Origin: Acidovorax sp. 106
Lineage (GTDB): Bacteria; Pseudomonadota; Gammaproteobacteria; Burkholderiales; Burkholderiaceae_C
Reading direction: 5' to 3'
Length of the DNA: 64,000 bases
Assembly (NCBI RefSeq): GCF_003663825.1
Contig: NZ_RCCC01000001.1
Coordinates: 4,472,501 to 4,536,500, forward strand
The notes beneath the pieces were generated by a model that saw only the letters and a program-made list of their open reading frames with translations, was not told the DNA's origin and did no database searches. Below, one piece after another: positions 55,504 to 64,000 of this stretch. Position 1 is the stretch's first letter; each line of letters opens with the position of its first letter. Both the position numbers and the translations under genes were made by a program.

Positions 55504-56694
55504 TCAAGCCATTCGTGCGATGGTCTTGCGAAACCGTGCCAGCGCCAGCGCAAACAGCGCCACCCCAATCGCCAGCAGCCACACCAACGACGACCACACC
55601 ACGGACAGCCCCGCACCCCGGTACAGGATGGCCTGGGACAGCTCGGTGAAGTGCGTGGTGGGGGCCAGCGCCATCACGTACTGCACCCATTGCGGCATGC
55701 TCTCGCGCGGCGTGACGCCGCCTGAGAGCATCTCCAGCGGCATCATGGTCAACACCATCAGCAAGCCAAACTGCGGCATGCTGCGCGCCAGCGTGGCCAT
55801 GTAGATGCCCATGGAGGTGGTGGCAAACAGGTGCAGCACGGTGCCCAGCAAAAACAGCGGCACCGAGCCCTCAATGGGCACGCCAATCGCCCAGCGAATC
55901 ACCACCGTGAGCGACACCCAGGTGGCCACCAGCACCACCAGCGCCATGGCCCACACCTTGGCCAGCATGATCTCTGCCGGGGTCACGGGCATGACCAGCA
56001 AGTGCTCCACCGTGCCGTGCTCTCGCTCGCGGATCAGCGCGGCGCCGGTAAGGATGATGGAGAGCATGGTGACGATGTTGATCAACTCCATGACCGAGCC
56101 AAACCACGAGGGCGTGAGCGCCGGGTTGAACCGGGCGCGCACGACCAGATCAATGGCAGGAGCGGACACGGCCCGGTAGCGCTGCACAAACTCGGCCACC
56201 TCCGACTGCACGATTTGCTGCACCGCGCCGTTGGAGCTGAAGGCCTGCATCATGCGCGTGGCGTCCATGTTGAGCTGCACGCGCGGCACCTTGCCTGCCA
56301 GCACATCGCGCTGGAAGTTGGGTGGTATGTGCAGCACCAGCGTGTAGCGGCCCGCGTCCAGGCCAGGGTCCACGTCTTGCGGGGTGATCAGGTCAGGCCC
56401 CACAAACTGCGGCGCAAAAAACGCGGTGGCAATGCGCTGCGAGAGCGCGGACACGTCTTCATCGACGATGGCGATGGGCACGTGCGAGAGCGTCTCTGGC
56501 TGGGCCTTGCCCGCGCTGTACACCGCCAGCGTGGTGGTGTAGACGATGAGCACCAGCATCATCGGGTCGCGCCACAGGCTCCACAGCTCTTTGATACCCA
56601 GGCGAAAGATATTGGCGCAATGCGCGCGCAGGGCGGCCCAGCGGCTGGTGGTGTGAGCAGGTGAACTGGGTGAAGGAGAAGGGGCTGCAGGCAT
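55504..56694 (-). CDS. ABC-2 type permease (YhhJ-like)
   Basis: Inner-membrane permease of the ABC-2 family, 396 residues: one N-terminal helix (near 45-62), a large periplasmic domain (about 65-210) and a C-terminal block of five helices. Segment GAALIREREHGTVEHLLVMPVTPAEIMLAK is diagnostic. The start at 56694 is one base after the stop of the RbbA-like gene. It is the last gene of an HlyD - ABC/permease fusion - permease operon, the yhiI-yhiH-yhhJ order of E. coli. Confidence 0.92.
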   Translation of the reverse strand: MPAAPSPSPSSPAHTTSRWAALRAHCANIFRLGIKELWSLWRDPMMLVLIVYTTTLAVYSAGKAQPETLSHVPIAIVDEDVSALSQRIATAFFAPQFVGPDLITPQDVDPGLDAGRYTLVLHIPPNFQRDVLAGKVPRVQLNMDATRMMQAFSSNGAVQQIVQSEVAEFVQRYRAVSAPAIDLVVRARFNPALTPSWFGSVMELINIVTMLSIILTGAALIREREHGTVEHLLVMPVTPAEIMLAKVWAMALVVLVATWVSLTVVIRWAIGVPIEGSVPLFLLGTVLHLFATTSMGIYMATLARSMPQFGLLMVLTMMPLEMLSGGVTPRESMPQWVQYVMALAPTTHFTELSQAILYRGAGLSVVWSSLVWLLAIGVALFALALARFRKTIARMA

Positions 56695-56695
56695 G

Positions 56696-59452
56696 TCAGC
56701 TCTCTTGTTTGCGCAGCAGCGCAATCGCCACGCCGATGATGACCGGGGCCGAGACGCCCAGGGCCCAGAACTCGGGTTGCAGGTCGTGCAGCGACAGCGC
56801 CTTGCTGAACACCCCCCGGCTGATGGTGAACATGTGGCTGGCAGGGTAGATCTCGCCAATCCAGCGGGCCACACCCACCAGCGACGATACCGGGTTGATA
56901 AGCCCCGAAAACTGCACCGCCGGGATCAACGTGCCCACCATGGCAAAGAACATGGCGGCAATCTGGCTGCGCGTGACAGTGGACGCGAGCAGCCCCATGC
57001 CCGTGGAGCACAGGCTGAACAGCAGCGCCGCCCCTGTGAGCGTGGCCAGGCTGCCGGTGATGGGCACGCCAAACACCGTGACAGCAGCAAGCACCATGAG
57101 CCCAAAGTTGAGCATGGCCAGCGCCACGTAGGGCAGCTGCTTGCCCAGCATGAATTCGGTGCGCGTGGTGGGGGTGACGTAGAGATTGATGATGGAGCCC
57201 ATCTCTTTTTCGCGCACCACCGCCAGCGCAGTCAGCATGGCGGGCAGCATGAGCAGCAGCAGCGGGATGACGGCCGGCACCATGGCGGGCAGGCTGCGCA
57301 CATCGGGGTTGTAGCGGTAGCGGGTTTCCACCTCCAGCAGGCCAACGGGGGCCACGCCAGTGCGGCTGCGCACGGCATCGACCAGCCACTGCTGGTGCAT
57401 GCCCTGCACATAGCCCAGCACGGTCTGCGCGCGCTGGGGCATGGCGCCGTCTACCCAGGCCGCAATCTGCACAGCCTTGCCCCGCTCCACATCGCGGCCA
57501 AAGCCGGGCGGTATCTCAATGGCCAGTGACAGCTCGCCCGAGCGCATGCGCTTGTCCAGCTCGGTGTATTCGCTGATCGGTGGCCGCTCCAAAAAGTAGC
57601 GCGACCCCGAGAGGTTGAGCACATAGGCACGGCTGGTGGCCGACTGATCACGGTCCAGCACCGCAAAGCGCAGGCTCTCCACATCCATGCTGATGCCGTA
57701 GCCCATCACAAACATCAGCAGCAGCGAGCCCAGCAGCGCCAGGGCGCTGCGCACCGGGTCGCGCCGCAGCTCCAGCGACTCGCGCCACTGCGTGCTGTAG
57801 ATGCGCGCCAGGCTTTGGCGCAGCCGCACGGCCCAGCCGGGGCGTGCAGGTGCTGAGTGCGACACCGGCACAGCCGGGGCGGCTGCAGAAGCCAGTGCAT
57901 CGTCCCCCTGCTCTGCCGGGGTGCCTGCGGCCTCTTGCAGGTAACCGATAAAAGCCTCCTCCAGCGTGGCCGCACCACGCTGGGCCACGATGTCGGCCGG
58001 TGCGGCACTGGTGAGCACCCGGCCTGCGTGCATGAGCGAGATACGGTCGCAGCGCTCGGCCTCGTTCATGAAGTGGGTGGAGATGAAGATAGTGACCTTG
58101 TCGCGCCGGGCCAGCTCCACCATCAGGCGCCAGAAGTTGTCGCGCGCAATCGGGTCCACGCCCGAGGTGGGCTCGTCCAGGATCAGCAGCTCGGGCTGGT
58201 GCACCATGGCCACGGCCAGCGACAGGCGCTGGCGCATGCCCAGCGGCAACTGCATGGGCAGCGTGCTGCGCGCGGCTTGCAGGTCAAAGCGCTCCAGCAT
58301 GGTCTGCACCCGCTGGGGCACATCTGCCTCGGGCACATGGAACAGCCGGGCGTGCAGCACCAGGTTTTGCTCGACCGACAGCTCGCTGTACAGCGAGAAC
58401 GCTTGCGACATGTAGCCCACGCGGCGGCGCGTGGCCATGTCTTTTGGGTCCACCGTCTGGCCAAACAGCCACGCCTGCCCTTCGGTGGCGGGCAGCAGGC
58501 CCGTGAGCATCTTCATGGTGGTGGACTTGCCACAGCCGTTGCTGCCCAGAAAACCAAAAATCTCGCCGCGCTGGATGCGAAAGCTCACATGGTCCACCGC
58601 CACAAAGTCGCCAAACTGCATGGTCAGGCCCTGGGCCTCGATGGCGATTTCTGCCGCCGCATCGGCCAGCAAAGGGGTGATGACCACCGGCTGGTGCCCA
58701 CGCCGCTTGGCCTCCGGCAGCAGGGCCACAAAGGCGGCCTCCAGGCTGGCGTGGCCAGTGCGCTGCATCAGTTCGGCAGGCGTGCCTGTGGCCAGGATGC
58801 GGCCTTCGTCCATGGCCACCAGCCAGTCAAAGCGCTGGGCTTCTTCCATGTAGGCCGTGGCCACGAGCACGCTCATGCCAGGGCGGCCCGCGCGGATGCG
58901 GGCGATCAAATCCCAGAACTGGGCGCGGGCCAGCGGGTCCACGCCCGTGGTGGGCTCGTCCAGGATGAGCAGGTCAGGGTCGTGGATGAGGGCGCAGCAC
59001 AGGGCCAGCTTTTGCTTCATGCCGCCTGAGAGCTTGCCCGCTGGCCGCGCCAGAAACGGGTGCAGCCCGGTACTGCGCGTCAGGTCGTCGATGCGACGGC
59101 GGCGCTCGGCCGTGTCGTGGCCAAACAGGCGGCCAAAGAACTGCAGGTTTTCTTCCACCGACAGCGTGGGGTACAGGTTCTTGCCCAGGCCCTGCGGCAT
59201 GTAGGCAATGCGCGGGCACACGGCGTCGCGGTGGCGGCCATCGGCCATATCGCCACCCAGCACCATCACCCGCCCTTGCTGCACGGCACGCGCCCCAGCC
59301 ACCAGCGCCAGCAGGCTGGATTTGCCCACCCCATCCGGTCCAATCAAACCCACCATGCGGGCCGAGGGCACCTGCAGGTCAATGCCCGCCAGCGCCACCG
59401 TAGCGCCGTAGCGCTGGCTGACGCCTGCAAGGGTGACGACGGGTGCGGTCAC
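56696..59452 (-). CDS. RbbA/YhiH-like protein: two ABC domains fused to an ABC-2 permease
   Basis: A 918-residue fusion with two ABC ATPase domains (about 5-235 and 275-500) and a C-terminal ABC-2 permease (about 550-918, six helices). Walker A motifs are GPDGVGKSS and GSNGCGKST; signatures are [11 protein letters not shown] and, degenerate, [12 protein letters not shown]. coli RbbA/YhiH has the same layout and has been described as ribosome-associated, but the operon context argues for an exporter. The GTG start at 59452 overlaps the HlyD stop (GTGA). Confidence 0.92.
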   Translation of the reverse strand: MTAPVVTLAGVSQRYGATVALAGIDLQVPSARMVGLIGPDGVGKSSLLALVAGARAVQQGRVMVLGGDMADGRHRDAVCPRIAYMPQGLGKNLYPTLSVEENLQFFGRLFGHDTAERRRRIDDLTRSTGLHPFLARPAGKLSGGMKQKLALCCALIHDPDLLILDEPTTGVDPLARAQFWDLIARIRAGRPGMSVLVATAYMEEAQRFDWLVAMDEGRILATGTPAELMQRTGHASLEAAFVALLPEAKRRGHQPVVITPLLADAAAEIAIEAQGLTMQFGDFVAVDHVSFRIQRGEIFGFLGSNGCGKSTTMKMLTGLLPATEGQAWLFGQTVDPKDMATRRRVGYMSQAFSLYSELSVEQNLVLHARLFHVPEADVPQRVQTMLERFDLQAARSTLPMQLPLGMRQRLSLAVAMVHQPELLILDEPTSGVDPIARDNFWRLMVELARRDKVTIFISTHFMNEAERCDRISLMHAGRVLTSAAPADIVAQRGAATLEEAFIGYLQEAAGTPAEQGDDALASAAAPAVPVSHSAPARPGWAVRLRQSLARIYSTQWRESLELRRDPVRSALALLGSLLLMFVMGYGISMDVESLRFAVLDRDQSATSRAYVLNLSGSRYFLERPPISEYTELDKRMRSGELSLAIEIPPGFGRDVERGKAVQIAAWVDGAMPQRAQTVLGYVQGMHQQWLVDAVRSRTGVAPVGLLEVETRYRYNPDVRSLPAMVPAVIPLLLLMLPAMLTALAVVREKEMGSIINLYVTPTTRTEFMLGKQLPYVALAMLNFGLMVLAAVTVFGVPITGSLATLTGAALLFSLCSTGMGLLASTVTRSQIAAMFFAMVGTLIPAVQFSGLINPVSSLVGVARWIGEIYPASHMFTISRGVFSKALSLHDLQPEFWALGVSAPVIIGVAIALLRKQES

Positions 59453-60546
59453 TGTGCGGCCTTGGGGGCTGCCGTCTGCATGCTTTCTTTGACCGCCAGT
59501 TGTTGGGGCCATGCGGCGTTGGCGTCAATGCGCAGCCAAGCCACGCCGGGCAGGCCCGTCTTGACCTGCTCCCGGTGGCGCACCAGCAGCTCTTTGGGAA
59601 TCTGCGCCCGCACGCGGAACATGAGTTTTTGCCGCTCGCTGGCTGTCTCCACCGTCTTGGGGGTGAACTGTGCGGTGCTGGCCACAAACGACACGCTGGC
59701 AGGGATCACAAAGCCGGGGGCTGCGTCGAGCACGATGCGCACCTCGCTGCCCATAGCGACGCGGCCCGCCACAGCCTCGGGCAAGAAGAAGGTCATGTAC
59801 ACATCGCTCAGATCGGCCAGCTGCAGCACGCGGGCGCCTGCGCCAATCACCTCGCCAGGCTGCACCACACGGAACTGCACCCGCCCATCGCGCGGGGCCT
59901 TCAGGTCACTGTCGGCCAGCTCCACGTCAATGCGGGCCAGCGTGGCGTCCAGTGCTCGGGTGTTGGCCTCGGCACTGGTGACCTGCGTGCGAGCCGCGCC
60001 AATGCCCGCCTGCGCTGCCTTGGCCTGGGCCTGGGCCGCCGTGAGGGCCGCCTGCAGGCTGCGAACCTTGGCGCGGTCATCGTCCAACAGTTGGGTCGAA
60101 AAGAACCCGTCGCGCGCCAGTTGCTCAGAGCGCGGCAGGCGCCGCTTGGCGGTGTCCAAATCGCTGTCGCGCTGGGCCACCACGGCCAGTGCAGATTGGT
60201 AGTCGCTCTCACGCTGCGCCACTTGCACCTGGGCGCTGCTCACGGCCAGCCGGGCTTGCTGCTGCCGGGCCACGGCCTCGTCGCGTTGGGCCTGCAGGCT
60301 GTCGATCTGCATGCGGGCCACGGTTTGCCCAGCGGTCACAAAATCGCCCTCGCTGGCCGATATCTCCAGCACCCGGCCCGCCAGTTTGGTGGCCACCGAC
60401 ACTTCGGTCGCCTCGATGCGGCCGTTGCCGCTGACGAAGCCTTCACCGAGGCCTTGGGTCTTCCATGGCTGCCAGTACAGCAGCCCTCCCCCCACCCCTG
60501 CCAACAGCACCGCAATGGCGGCAAAGGTCTTCAGCTTCTTGCTCAT
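59449..60546 (-). CDS. HlyD-family membrane fusion protein (YhiI-like)
   Basis: Periplasmic adaptor of the export system, 365 residues, with an N-terminal membrane anchor ([20 protein letters not shown]), a biotinyl-lipoyl-like domain ([18 protein letters not shown]), a coiled coil (about 85-200) and a beta-barrel with [21 protein letters not shown]. The start at 60546 has AAGGAAG upstream. First gene of the three-gene operon; no outer membrane TolC gene is beside it. Confidence 0.92.
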   Translation of the reverse strand: MSKKLKTFAAIAVLLAGVGGGLLYWQPWKTQGLGEGFVSGNGRIEATEVSVATKLAGRVLEISASEGDFVTAGQTVARMQIDSLQAQRDEAVARQQQARLAVSSAQVQVAQRESDYQSALAVVAQRDSDLDTAKRRLPRSEQLARDGFFSTQLLDDDRAKVRSLQAALTAAQAQAKAAQAGIGAARTQVTSAEANTRALDATLARIDVELADSDLKAPRDGRVQFRVVQPGEVIGAGARVLQLADLSDVYMTFFLPEAVAGRVAMGSEVRIVLDAAPGFVIPASVSFVASTAQFTPKTVETASERQKLMFRVRAQIPKELLVRHREQVKTGLPGVAWLRIDANAAWPQQLAVKESMQTAAPKAAQ

Positions 60547-60763
60547 GGTTCTTCCTTGTGGGTGCCACCCAAGCACCTTTGTGGCCTCGCCGACATGCTA
60601 GACCAAGCCATGGTGCGCAGGGACGCAGCGCAAGCATCACTTGACCTGCATCAACGATGCGGGCGCACGGAGGACACCCCCATGCGCTTGCGGCGGGGGC
60701 CATGCAGCATGCCATGGAACACCATGGAGCGCTCTTTGGGCAGGCCCTCAGTGCATTAATGCA

Positions 60764-60820
60764 AAAACTGCCTCTTGCGCTTGATTAACAAGCGCTAGCA
60801 GCTATATTTTTGATAGCAAA
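60764..60820 (-). repeat. Family A repeat
   Basis: Reads GCCTCTTGCGCTTGATTAAC, AAGCGCTAGCAGCTATATTT and TTGATAGCAAA, in the spacer before the DUF1569-type gene stop. Confidence 0.75.
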
Positions 60821-60824
60821 CTCT

Positions 60825-61433
60825 TCACCCAGGGCGCACATCAAAAGCCGAGAGGTGGTTGGCCAGGTGCATGGCGTGGGCCTGCTCGTACTGGGTGCGG
60901 CCCAGGGGGCCGTAGGCAAAGTGGGGCTGCAGCGGGCCGGGGTGCGCCGCAAAGTCTTGCACCGCCTGGCGCAGCCGGGCCAGGGCGGCCGACGCATCGG
61001 GCGCCGCAGCGGCCAGCGCAGGCGCCCCCGGGATGGGCTCGGCCAGGCTGTGGCGCATGCGGCCCAGCGCGGCAAACGCCGCAAAGGCCGCAGCACCTGC
61101 CGTGCGCTGAAACAGCGCCGCCTTGGGCACGGGAAAGCCGCGCAGAGAAAACTCGATGCTCTGCGCGCAGTGCTCCAAGGTTTGCGACCAGCTCCAGGCC
61201 GTGGCAGGCTCCAGCGCCTGCGTGCCTGCTGCACTCAAACGATCAACCTCTTGCATGGCTTGCTGAAGGGTGGCAAACACCAGCTGTCGGTCGTTGCCCG
61301 GCTGGTACATCCACAGGCCTGTGCCCGCCACACCTGCCGCTGCTGTGGCCCCCGCAGCCCACGCACTCAGCTTGAGCCAGCGCCGCCGCGAGGAGGATTG
61401 CCCTTGGCGGGCTGAGAGCGTTGTCTTGGGCAT
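60825..61433 (-). CDS. DUF1569-family protein with twin-arginine-like signal
   Basis: A 202-residue protein. The N-terminus has SSRRRWLKLSAWAAGATAAAG, a Tat-like signal; the rest resembles DUF1569, a DinB-like helical family, with the closing motif FAYGPLGRTQYEQAHAMHLANHLSAF. Conserved His residues may bind a metal. The start at 61433 is chosen because it places the signal at the N-terminus. The function is unknown. Confidence 0.82.
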   Translation of the reverse strand: MPKTTLSARQGQSSSRRRWLKLSAWAAGATAAAGVAGTGLWMYQPGNDRQLVFATLQQAMQEVDRLSAAGTQALEPATAWSWSQTLEHCAQSIEFSLRGFPVPKAALFQRTAGAAAFAAFAALGRMRHSLAEPIPGAPALAAAAPDASAALARLRQAVQDFAAHPGPLQPHFAYGPLGRTQYEQAHAMHLANHLSAFDVRPG

Positions 61434-61598
61434 GCGTGGGCGTCTGCAGAAGCAAAAAGTGCATTTTGCGGGGCCTGTAAGGCTGAGTGCTGCGGGATGG
61501 AGATGCTGTGCGTCAGGCAGCCGACACAAGCACGGCATGGCCGCTGCAGGGCACTGCAGTGGCCTGCAACAAGCCAGGGGTGGCCCCCAAACAGGTGA

Positions 61599-62819
61599 CT
61601 AAACGAACAGCGGCGTCTCGGCCACTTCCACCCGGTTGCGGCCCTTTTGCTTGGCCAGGTACATGGCGGTGTCGGCCCGCTTGAGCACAGCGTCGGCAGA
61701 GTCGCCGCGCACGCACAGCGCCACGCCAATGCTCACCGTCAGCGCGATGGACTGCGGGCCGGATTGCACGGGTTGCGCCTGCACCAGAGTGCGCAGGCGC
61801 TCTGCCACCGCTTGGGCGCCAGGGCCATCGGCATTGGGCAGAAAAATGGCGAACTCCTCGCCCCCCAGCCGCCCCATCACGTCTTCCTTGCGCAGGCAGC
61901 GGTTGGCCAGCGCCACAAACTGGCGCAGCACGTCGTCTCCGCCGCTGTGGCCCCAGGTGTCGTTGATTTTTTTGAAATGGTCCAGGTCCAGCACCAGCAC
62001 GGGCAGGCTCTGGCGCATGCGCTCGGCCTGGCTGATGGCTTTTTCCAGCAGGGTGAGGAAAGCACGGCGGTTGAACACACTGGTCAGCGGGTCCACCTCG
62101 GCCAGGTGGCGCAGCTCTGTGGTGATGTACTCGTTGGTCAGCATCACGGTACCAAATGCCATCATCACCAGGGCAATCGTGGACTCCAACACCACGTACT
62201 GCGACAACAGATCAATCAACCTGGCATCAGGCACGCCCACGGAGTCCACCGTTGTCAGGCGAAACAACAGAGGCCGCAGCAAGACAAAGATGCCATGGAA
62301 GCCCACCAAGCCAGAGAAGAGGTAACGGGCAGGCACATTGCGAAACCCACCCCGAGCCAGAGTGACCGCGGTGAGCACAAAGTAGACACCGCTCACCAGC
62401 CCCGACAACGCAAACCGCGCCCCCAAGTGGGGTAACTCGACGGTGAAGTAGATAGACACGCCCACCAACGCTGCGATGGCCGCGACTGCATAGGCATGCG
62501 AGGGCAAGGTGCGGCCCATGTATGCGCGACTGCCCAGGAAGCAAAAGTACGCGGCCAGGGCAATGCTGCTTTGCGTGAGCGCCACGGACACCAGTTCGGG
62601 AAATAGGTCGCGCACCAGCAAATTGGTGCAAAAGACCGACGCGCTCAGGAACGAAAAGGTCCACAAGCGCAGGCCTGGGATGTTTTTGTTGAAGAACCAC
62701 ACGGCATACAGCACTGTGGTGACCAGCGCCGCAAGGATGGCTGCAAGAACAATGAGCGTGGGGCTGTGCACAGAAAAACGAGGGCGAAGGCTGAAGGCGG
62801 GTAGGCTCTTTGGCGGCAT
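61599..62819 (-). CDS. Membrane diguanylate cyclase
   Basis: Makes the second messenger cyclic di-GMP. 406 residues: about six to seven helices (20-230) of an uncharacterised sensor membrane domain, then a GGDEF domain (about 240-400). The active site is GGEEF (319-323) and the product-inhibition I-site RKED (310-313) is intact, five residues before it. An unlinked PilZ-like domain occurs in the FeeM-type protein (25989-27350). No EAL gene is intact nearby, only a remnant at 63089-63209. Confidence 0.94.
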   Translation of the reverse strand: MPPKSLPAFSLRPRFSVHSPTLIVLAAILAALVTTVLYAVWFFNKNIPGLRLWTFSFLSASVFCTNLLVRDLFPELVSVALTQSSIALAAYFCFLGSRAYMGRTLPSHAYAVAAIAALVGVSIYFTVELPHLGARFALSGLVSGVYFVLTAVTLARGGFRNVPARYLFSGLVGFHGIFVLLRPLLFRLTTVDSVGVPDARLIDLLSQYVVLESTIALVMMAFGTVMLTNEYITTELRHLAEVDPLTSVFNRRAFLTLLEKAISQAERMRQSLPVLVLDLDHFKKINDTWGHSGGDDVLRQFVALANRCLRKEDVMGRLGGEEFAIFLPNADGPGAQAVAERLRTLVQAQPVQSGPQSIALTVSIGVALCVRGDSADAVLKRADTAMYLAKQKGRNRVEVAETPLFV

Positions 62820-63209
62820 GCCATGGGGCTGCGTTGTGCGCGCCCGGCCATGCAGATGGGGATTTGTATCAAATGTTAACCGAAGGTGGTGACAGTTACT
62901 CTCGCATTTAGAAAACCAAAGGCTGCATCAACGCCTTGATTCGGCCCCAAATCTGCGGCCAAAGGTTCTGGCAGAAGGCGCCTGTGTTTTCAATGATGTC
63001 CGCATACCGCTCCGATGTGCACCACGCCATCGCACGCTATGGCCAGGCCCACAGAGGCCAAAGCACACACAGGCCGGCTCATGCCAGCTCATGTAGACCA
63101 CTGCGCCATTTCCGCTTCAAACTGTTCCATCGGCGCGGGACGGCCATACAAATCGCCGAATAGCCCTGGTAGCTGGTGCAGCCATAGACCCACAGGAGGC
63201 TCTGCTGCG
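62820..63209. other. 390 bp region without an intact gene
   Basis: It carries the upstream region of the diguanylate cyclase gene and, at 63089-63209 on the minus strand, a fragment resembling the end of an EAL domain. The rest shows no recognisable feature. Confidence 0.6.
63089..63209 (-). pseudogene. Remnant of an EAL-domain (c-di-GMP phosphodiesterase) C-terminus
   Basis: On the minus strand one frame reads LLWVYGCTSYQGY and, after a shift, another reads LFGDLYGRPAPMEQFEAEMAQW. Together they resemble the usual EAL end (…GCxxYQGYLFGRPxPxEEFE). A frameshift separates the two parts and no start or catalytic EAL motif is left, so this looks like a decayed fragment. The assignment rests on a short stretch only. 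Confidence 0.45.
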
Positions 63210-64000
63210 CTAACCAACCACACTGCACTCGCGCCGCAGCAGCGCCAGCGCGTCATGCATCTGGTAGTCCATGTCACTGGTCAGGGTCTTGGTGGCGTCT
63301 TGCACAAAACCCGTCCACAGTGTCAGGTAGTCACTCTGGTAAATGCCCGGGGCGTTATCGCGGATGAACTGGGCTGCGAGTTCAGGCGTCCACCCGCTTT
63401 TGCGGATTTTCCGCACCAAGCTCGCAGCGGTTTTCTCGGTGAGCAGCGTCTTTTTGGGTGCCCCGGCAGCCAGACAAACAAACAGGGTGAGCAGGGAATG
63501 CTCGTCTTCGTTGCCCTGGGTGGTTTTGAGCCACAGCTTGCTGGCGGGCAAAGGGGGCTCATTGCCGTCTTCCAGGGCATCCAAGCTGCGGTGGTAGCCG
63601 TCCACCTCGGCCAAGGGGTCGTCCAGCAAAAAGTACCGGGCCCGGAACACGCCAGTGGGCCGCAACAGGGTCCGCAATGGCACCGCAGCATCCAGCAGCT
63701 TGGGCATATCGGCCAGCACGACTTGGCACTGCGCCTGCACAGCATCGCGCAAGGCCGCAGGCAGGCCCGTGGGCAGCCGCAATGCAGCAGGCACGGGTTG
63801 CTTCTTTTTGCGCAGCGTATTCACCAGTTTTTCAAATGCCACCGTGTGGGGCCATTCGCCCATCGCCATGGCCTGCGGGGCCAGTGCTTGCATCAGCAAC
63901 CCGGTGCGAATCACCGCCTCGGCATCTGCCCCCGCCGCCTCCAGCTCGTCCGCGTCTAGGTCGTACTGCTCGGCCAGCCATTGGGCCGCAGCGATGGCTT
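63210..64000 (-). CDS. Protein of unknown function, 5' end beyond the window
   Basis: The frame is open to the right edge, giving at least 263 residues; the true start is outside. I do not recognise the family. Visible features: an acidic stretch (LDADELEAAGADAEA), a Lys-rich NTLRKKKQPVP segment and the region LTLWTGFVQDATKTLTSDMD; no membrane helix is evident. An in-frame GTG at 63914 is unlikely to be the start because the frame continues with sensible sequence upstream. Confidence 0.65.
   Translation of the reverse strand, partial: AIAAAQWLAEQYDLDADELEAAGADAEAVIRTGLLMQALAPQAMAMGEWPHTVAFEKLVNTLRKKKQPVPAALRLPTGLPAALRDAVQAQCQVVLADMPKLLDAAVPLRTLLRPTGVFRARYFLLDDPLAEVDGYHRSLDALEDGNEPPLPASKLWLKTTQGNEDEHSLLTLFVCLAAGAPKKTLLTEKTAASLVRKIRKSGWTPELAAQFIRDNAPGIYQSDYLTLWTGFVQDATKTLTSDMDYQMHDALALLRRECSVVG

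Overview
The window is a piece of a GC-rich bacterial chromosome. Its gene orders point to the Betaproteobacteria, order Burkholderiales, most likely an Acidovorax-like member of the Comamonadaceae: lpxK-ycaR-kdsB-adk, pepA/lptFG with holC, yebC-purD-hemF-rsfS-rlmH-maf-rng, and a free-living LexA. I see no tRNA, rRNA, transposase, integrase, phage gene or CRISPR array. It is mostly core chromosome, with accessory pieces between core blocks and an unusually rich population of dispersed palindromic repeats.

Layout. 1-2.6 kb: lipopolysaccharide (lpxK end, Trm112-like, kdsB) and adk. 2.7-6.2 kb: asparaginase divergent from lexA across two LexA boxes, a small unknown gene, and a D-2-hydroxyacid dehydrogenase. 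6.3-12.8 kb: a LivK-type binding protein, then holC and pepA, divergent from lptF-lptG, then a small CbiX-type chelatase. 12.9-16.7 kb: CysB regulator, YbdL-type aminotransferase, an unknown gene, an EamA exporter. 17.0-25.6 kb: a complete kdp potassium system (a 35-residue microprotein, kdpF, A, B, C, D, E). 26.0-30.1 kb: an accessory cluster encoding an N-acyl amino acid synthase (FeeM/GNAT) fused to a PilZ-like domain, a VAO-family flavoprotein oxidase and a fatty acid desaturase. The first two genes are clearly AT-rich compared with everything around them. 30.2-37.6 kb: rng, maf, rlmH, rsfS, hemF, purD, yebC on the minus strand. 37.7-45 kb: HerA-like ATPase, a glycine/cysteine-rich tail protein, dienoyl-CoA isomerase-like crotonase, a two-gene amino acid ABC system without ATPase, a threonine/serine dehydratase, upp. 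45.1-46.9 kb: a solitary nirS with an FNR/Dnr-type box. 47.3-55.3 kb: a nucleoside/base salvage locus (BMP binding protein, lipoprotein nucleosidase, double ABC ATPase, two permeases, a secreted unknown, cytosine deaminase). 55.5-60.5 kb: an HlyD - RbbA-like fused ABC - YhhJ export operon. 60.8-64 kb: a DUF1569-type protein, a membrane diguanylate cyclase, an EAL-domain remnant and an unknown gene running off the edge.

The two most interesting signals are the FeeM-PilZ/VAO/desaturase cluster, which looks like an undescribed pathway for a modified N-acyl amino acid lipid, and a set of long imperfect palindromes (19074-19208, 24775-24875, 32402-32566). These share a core motif but each carries its own, locus-specific, self-complementary outer arms. 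A separate short repeat family (about ten intergenic copies) also appears to have entered the coding frame of lpxK, and a REP-type palindrome supplies the last codons of the nucleoside transporter ATPase. All functional statements come from reading the sequence and from family knowledge; no database search was run.
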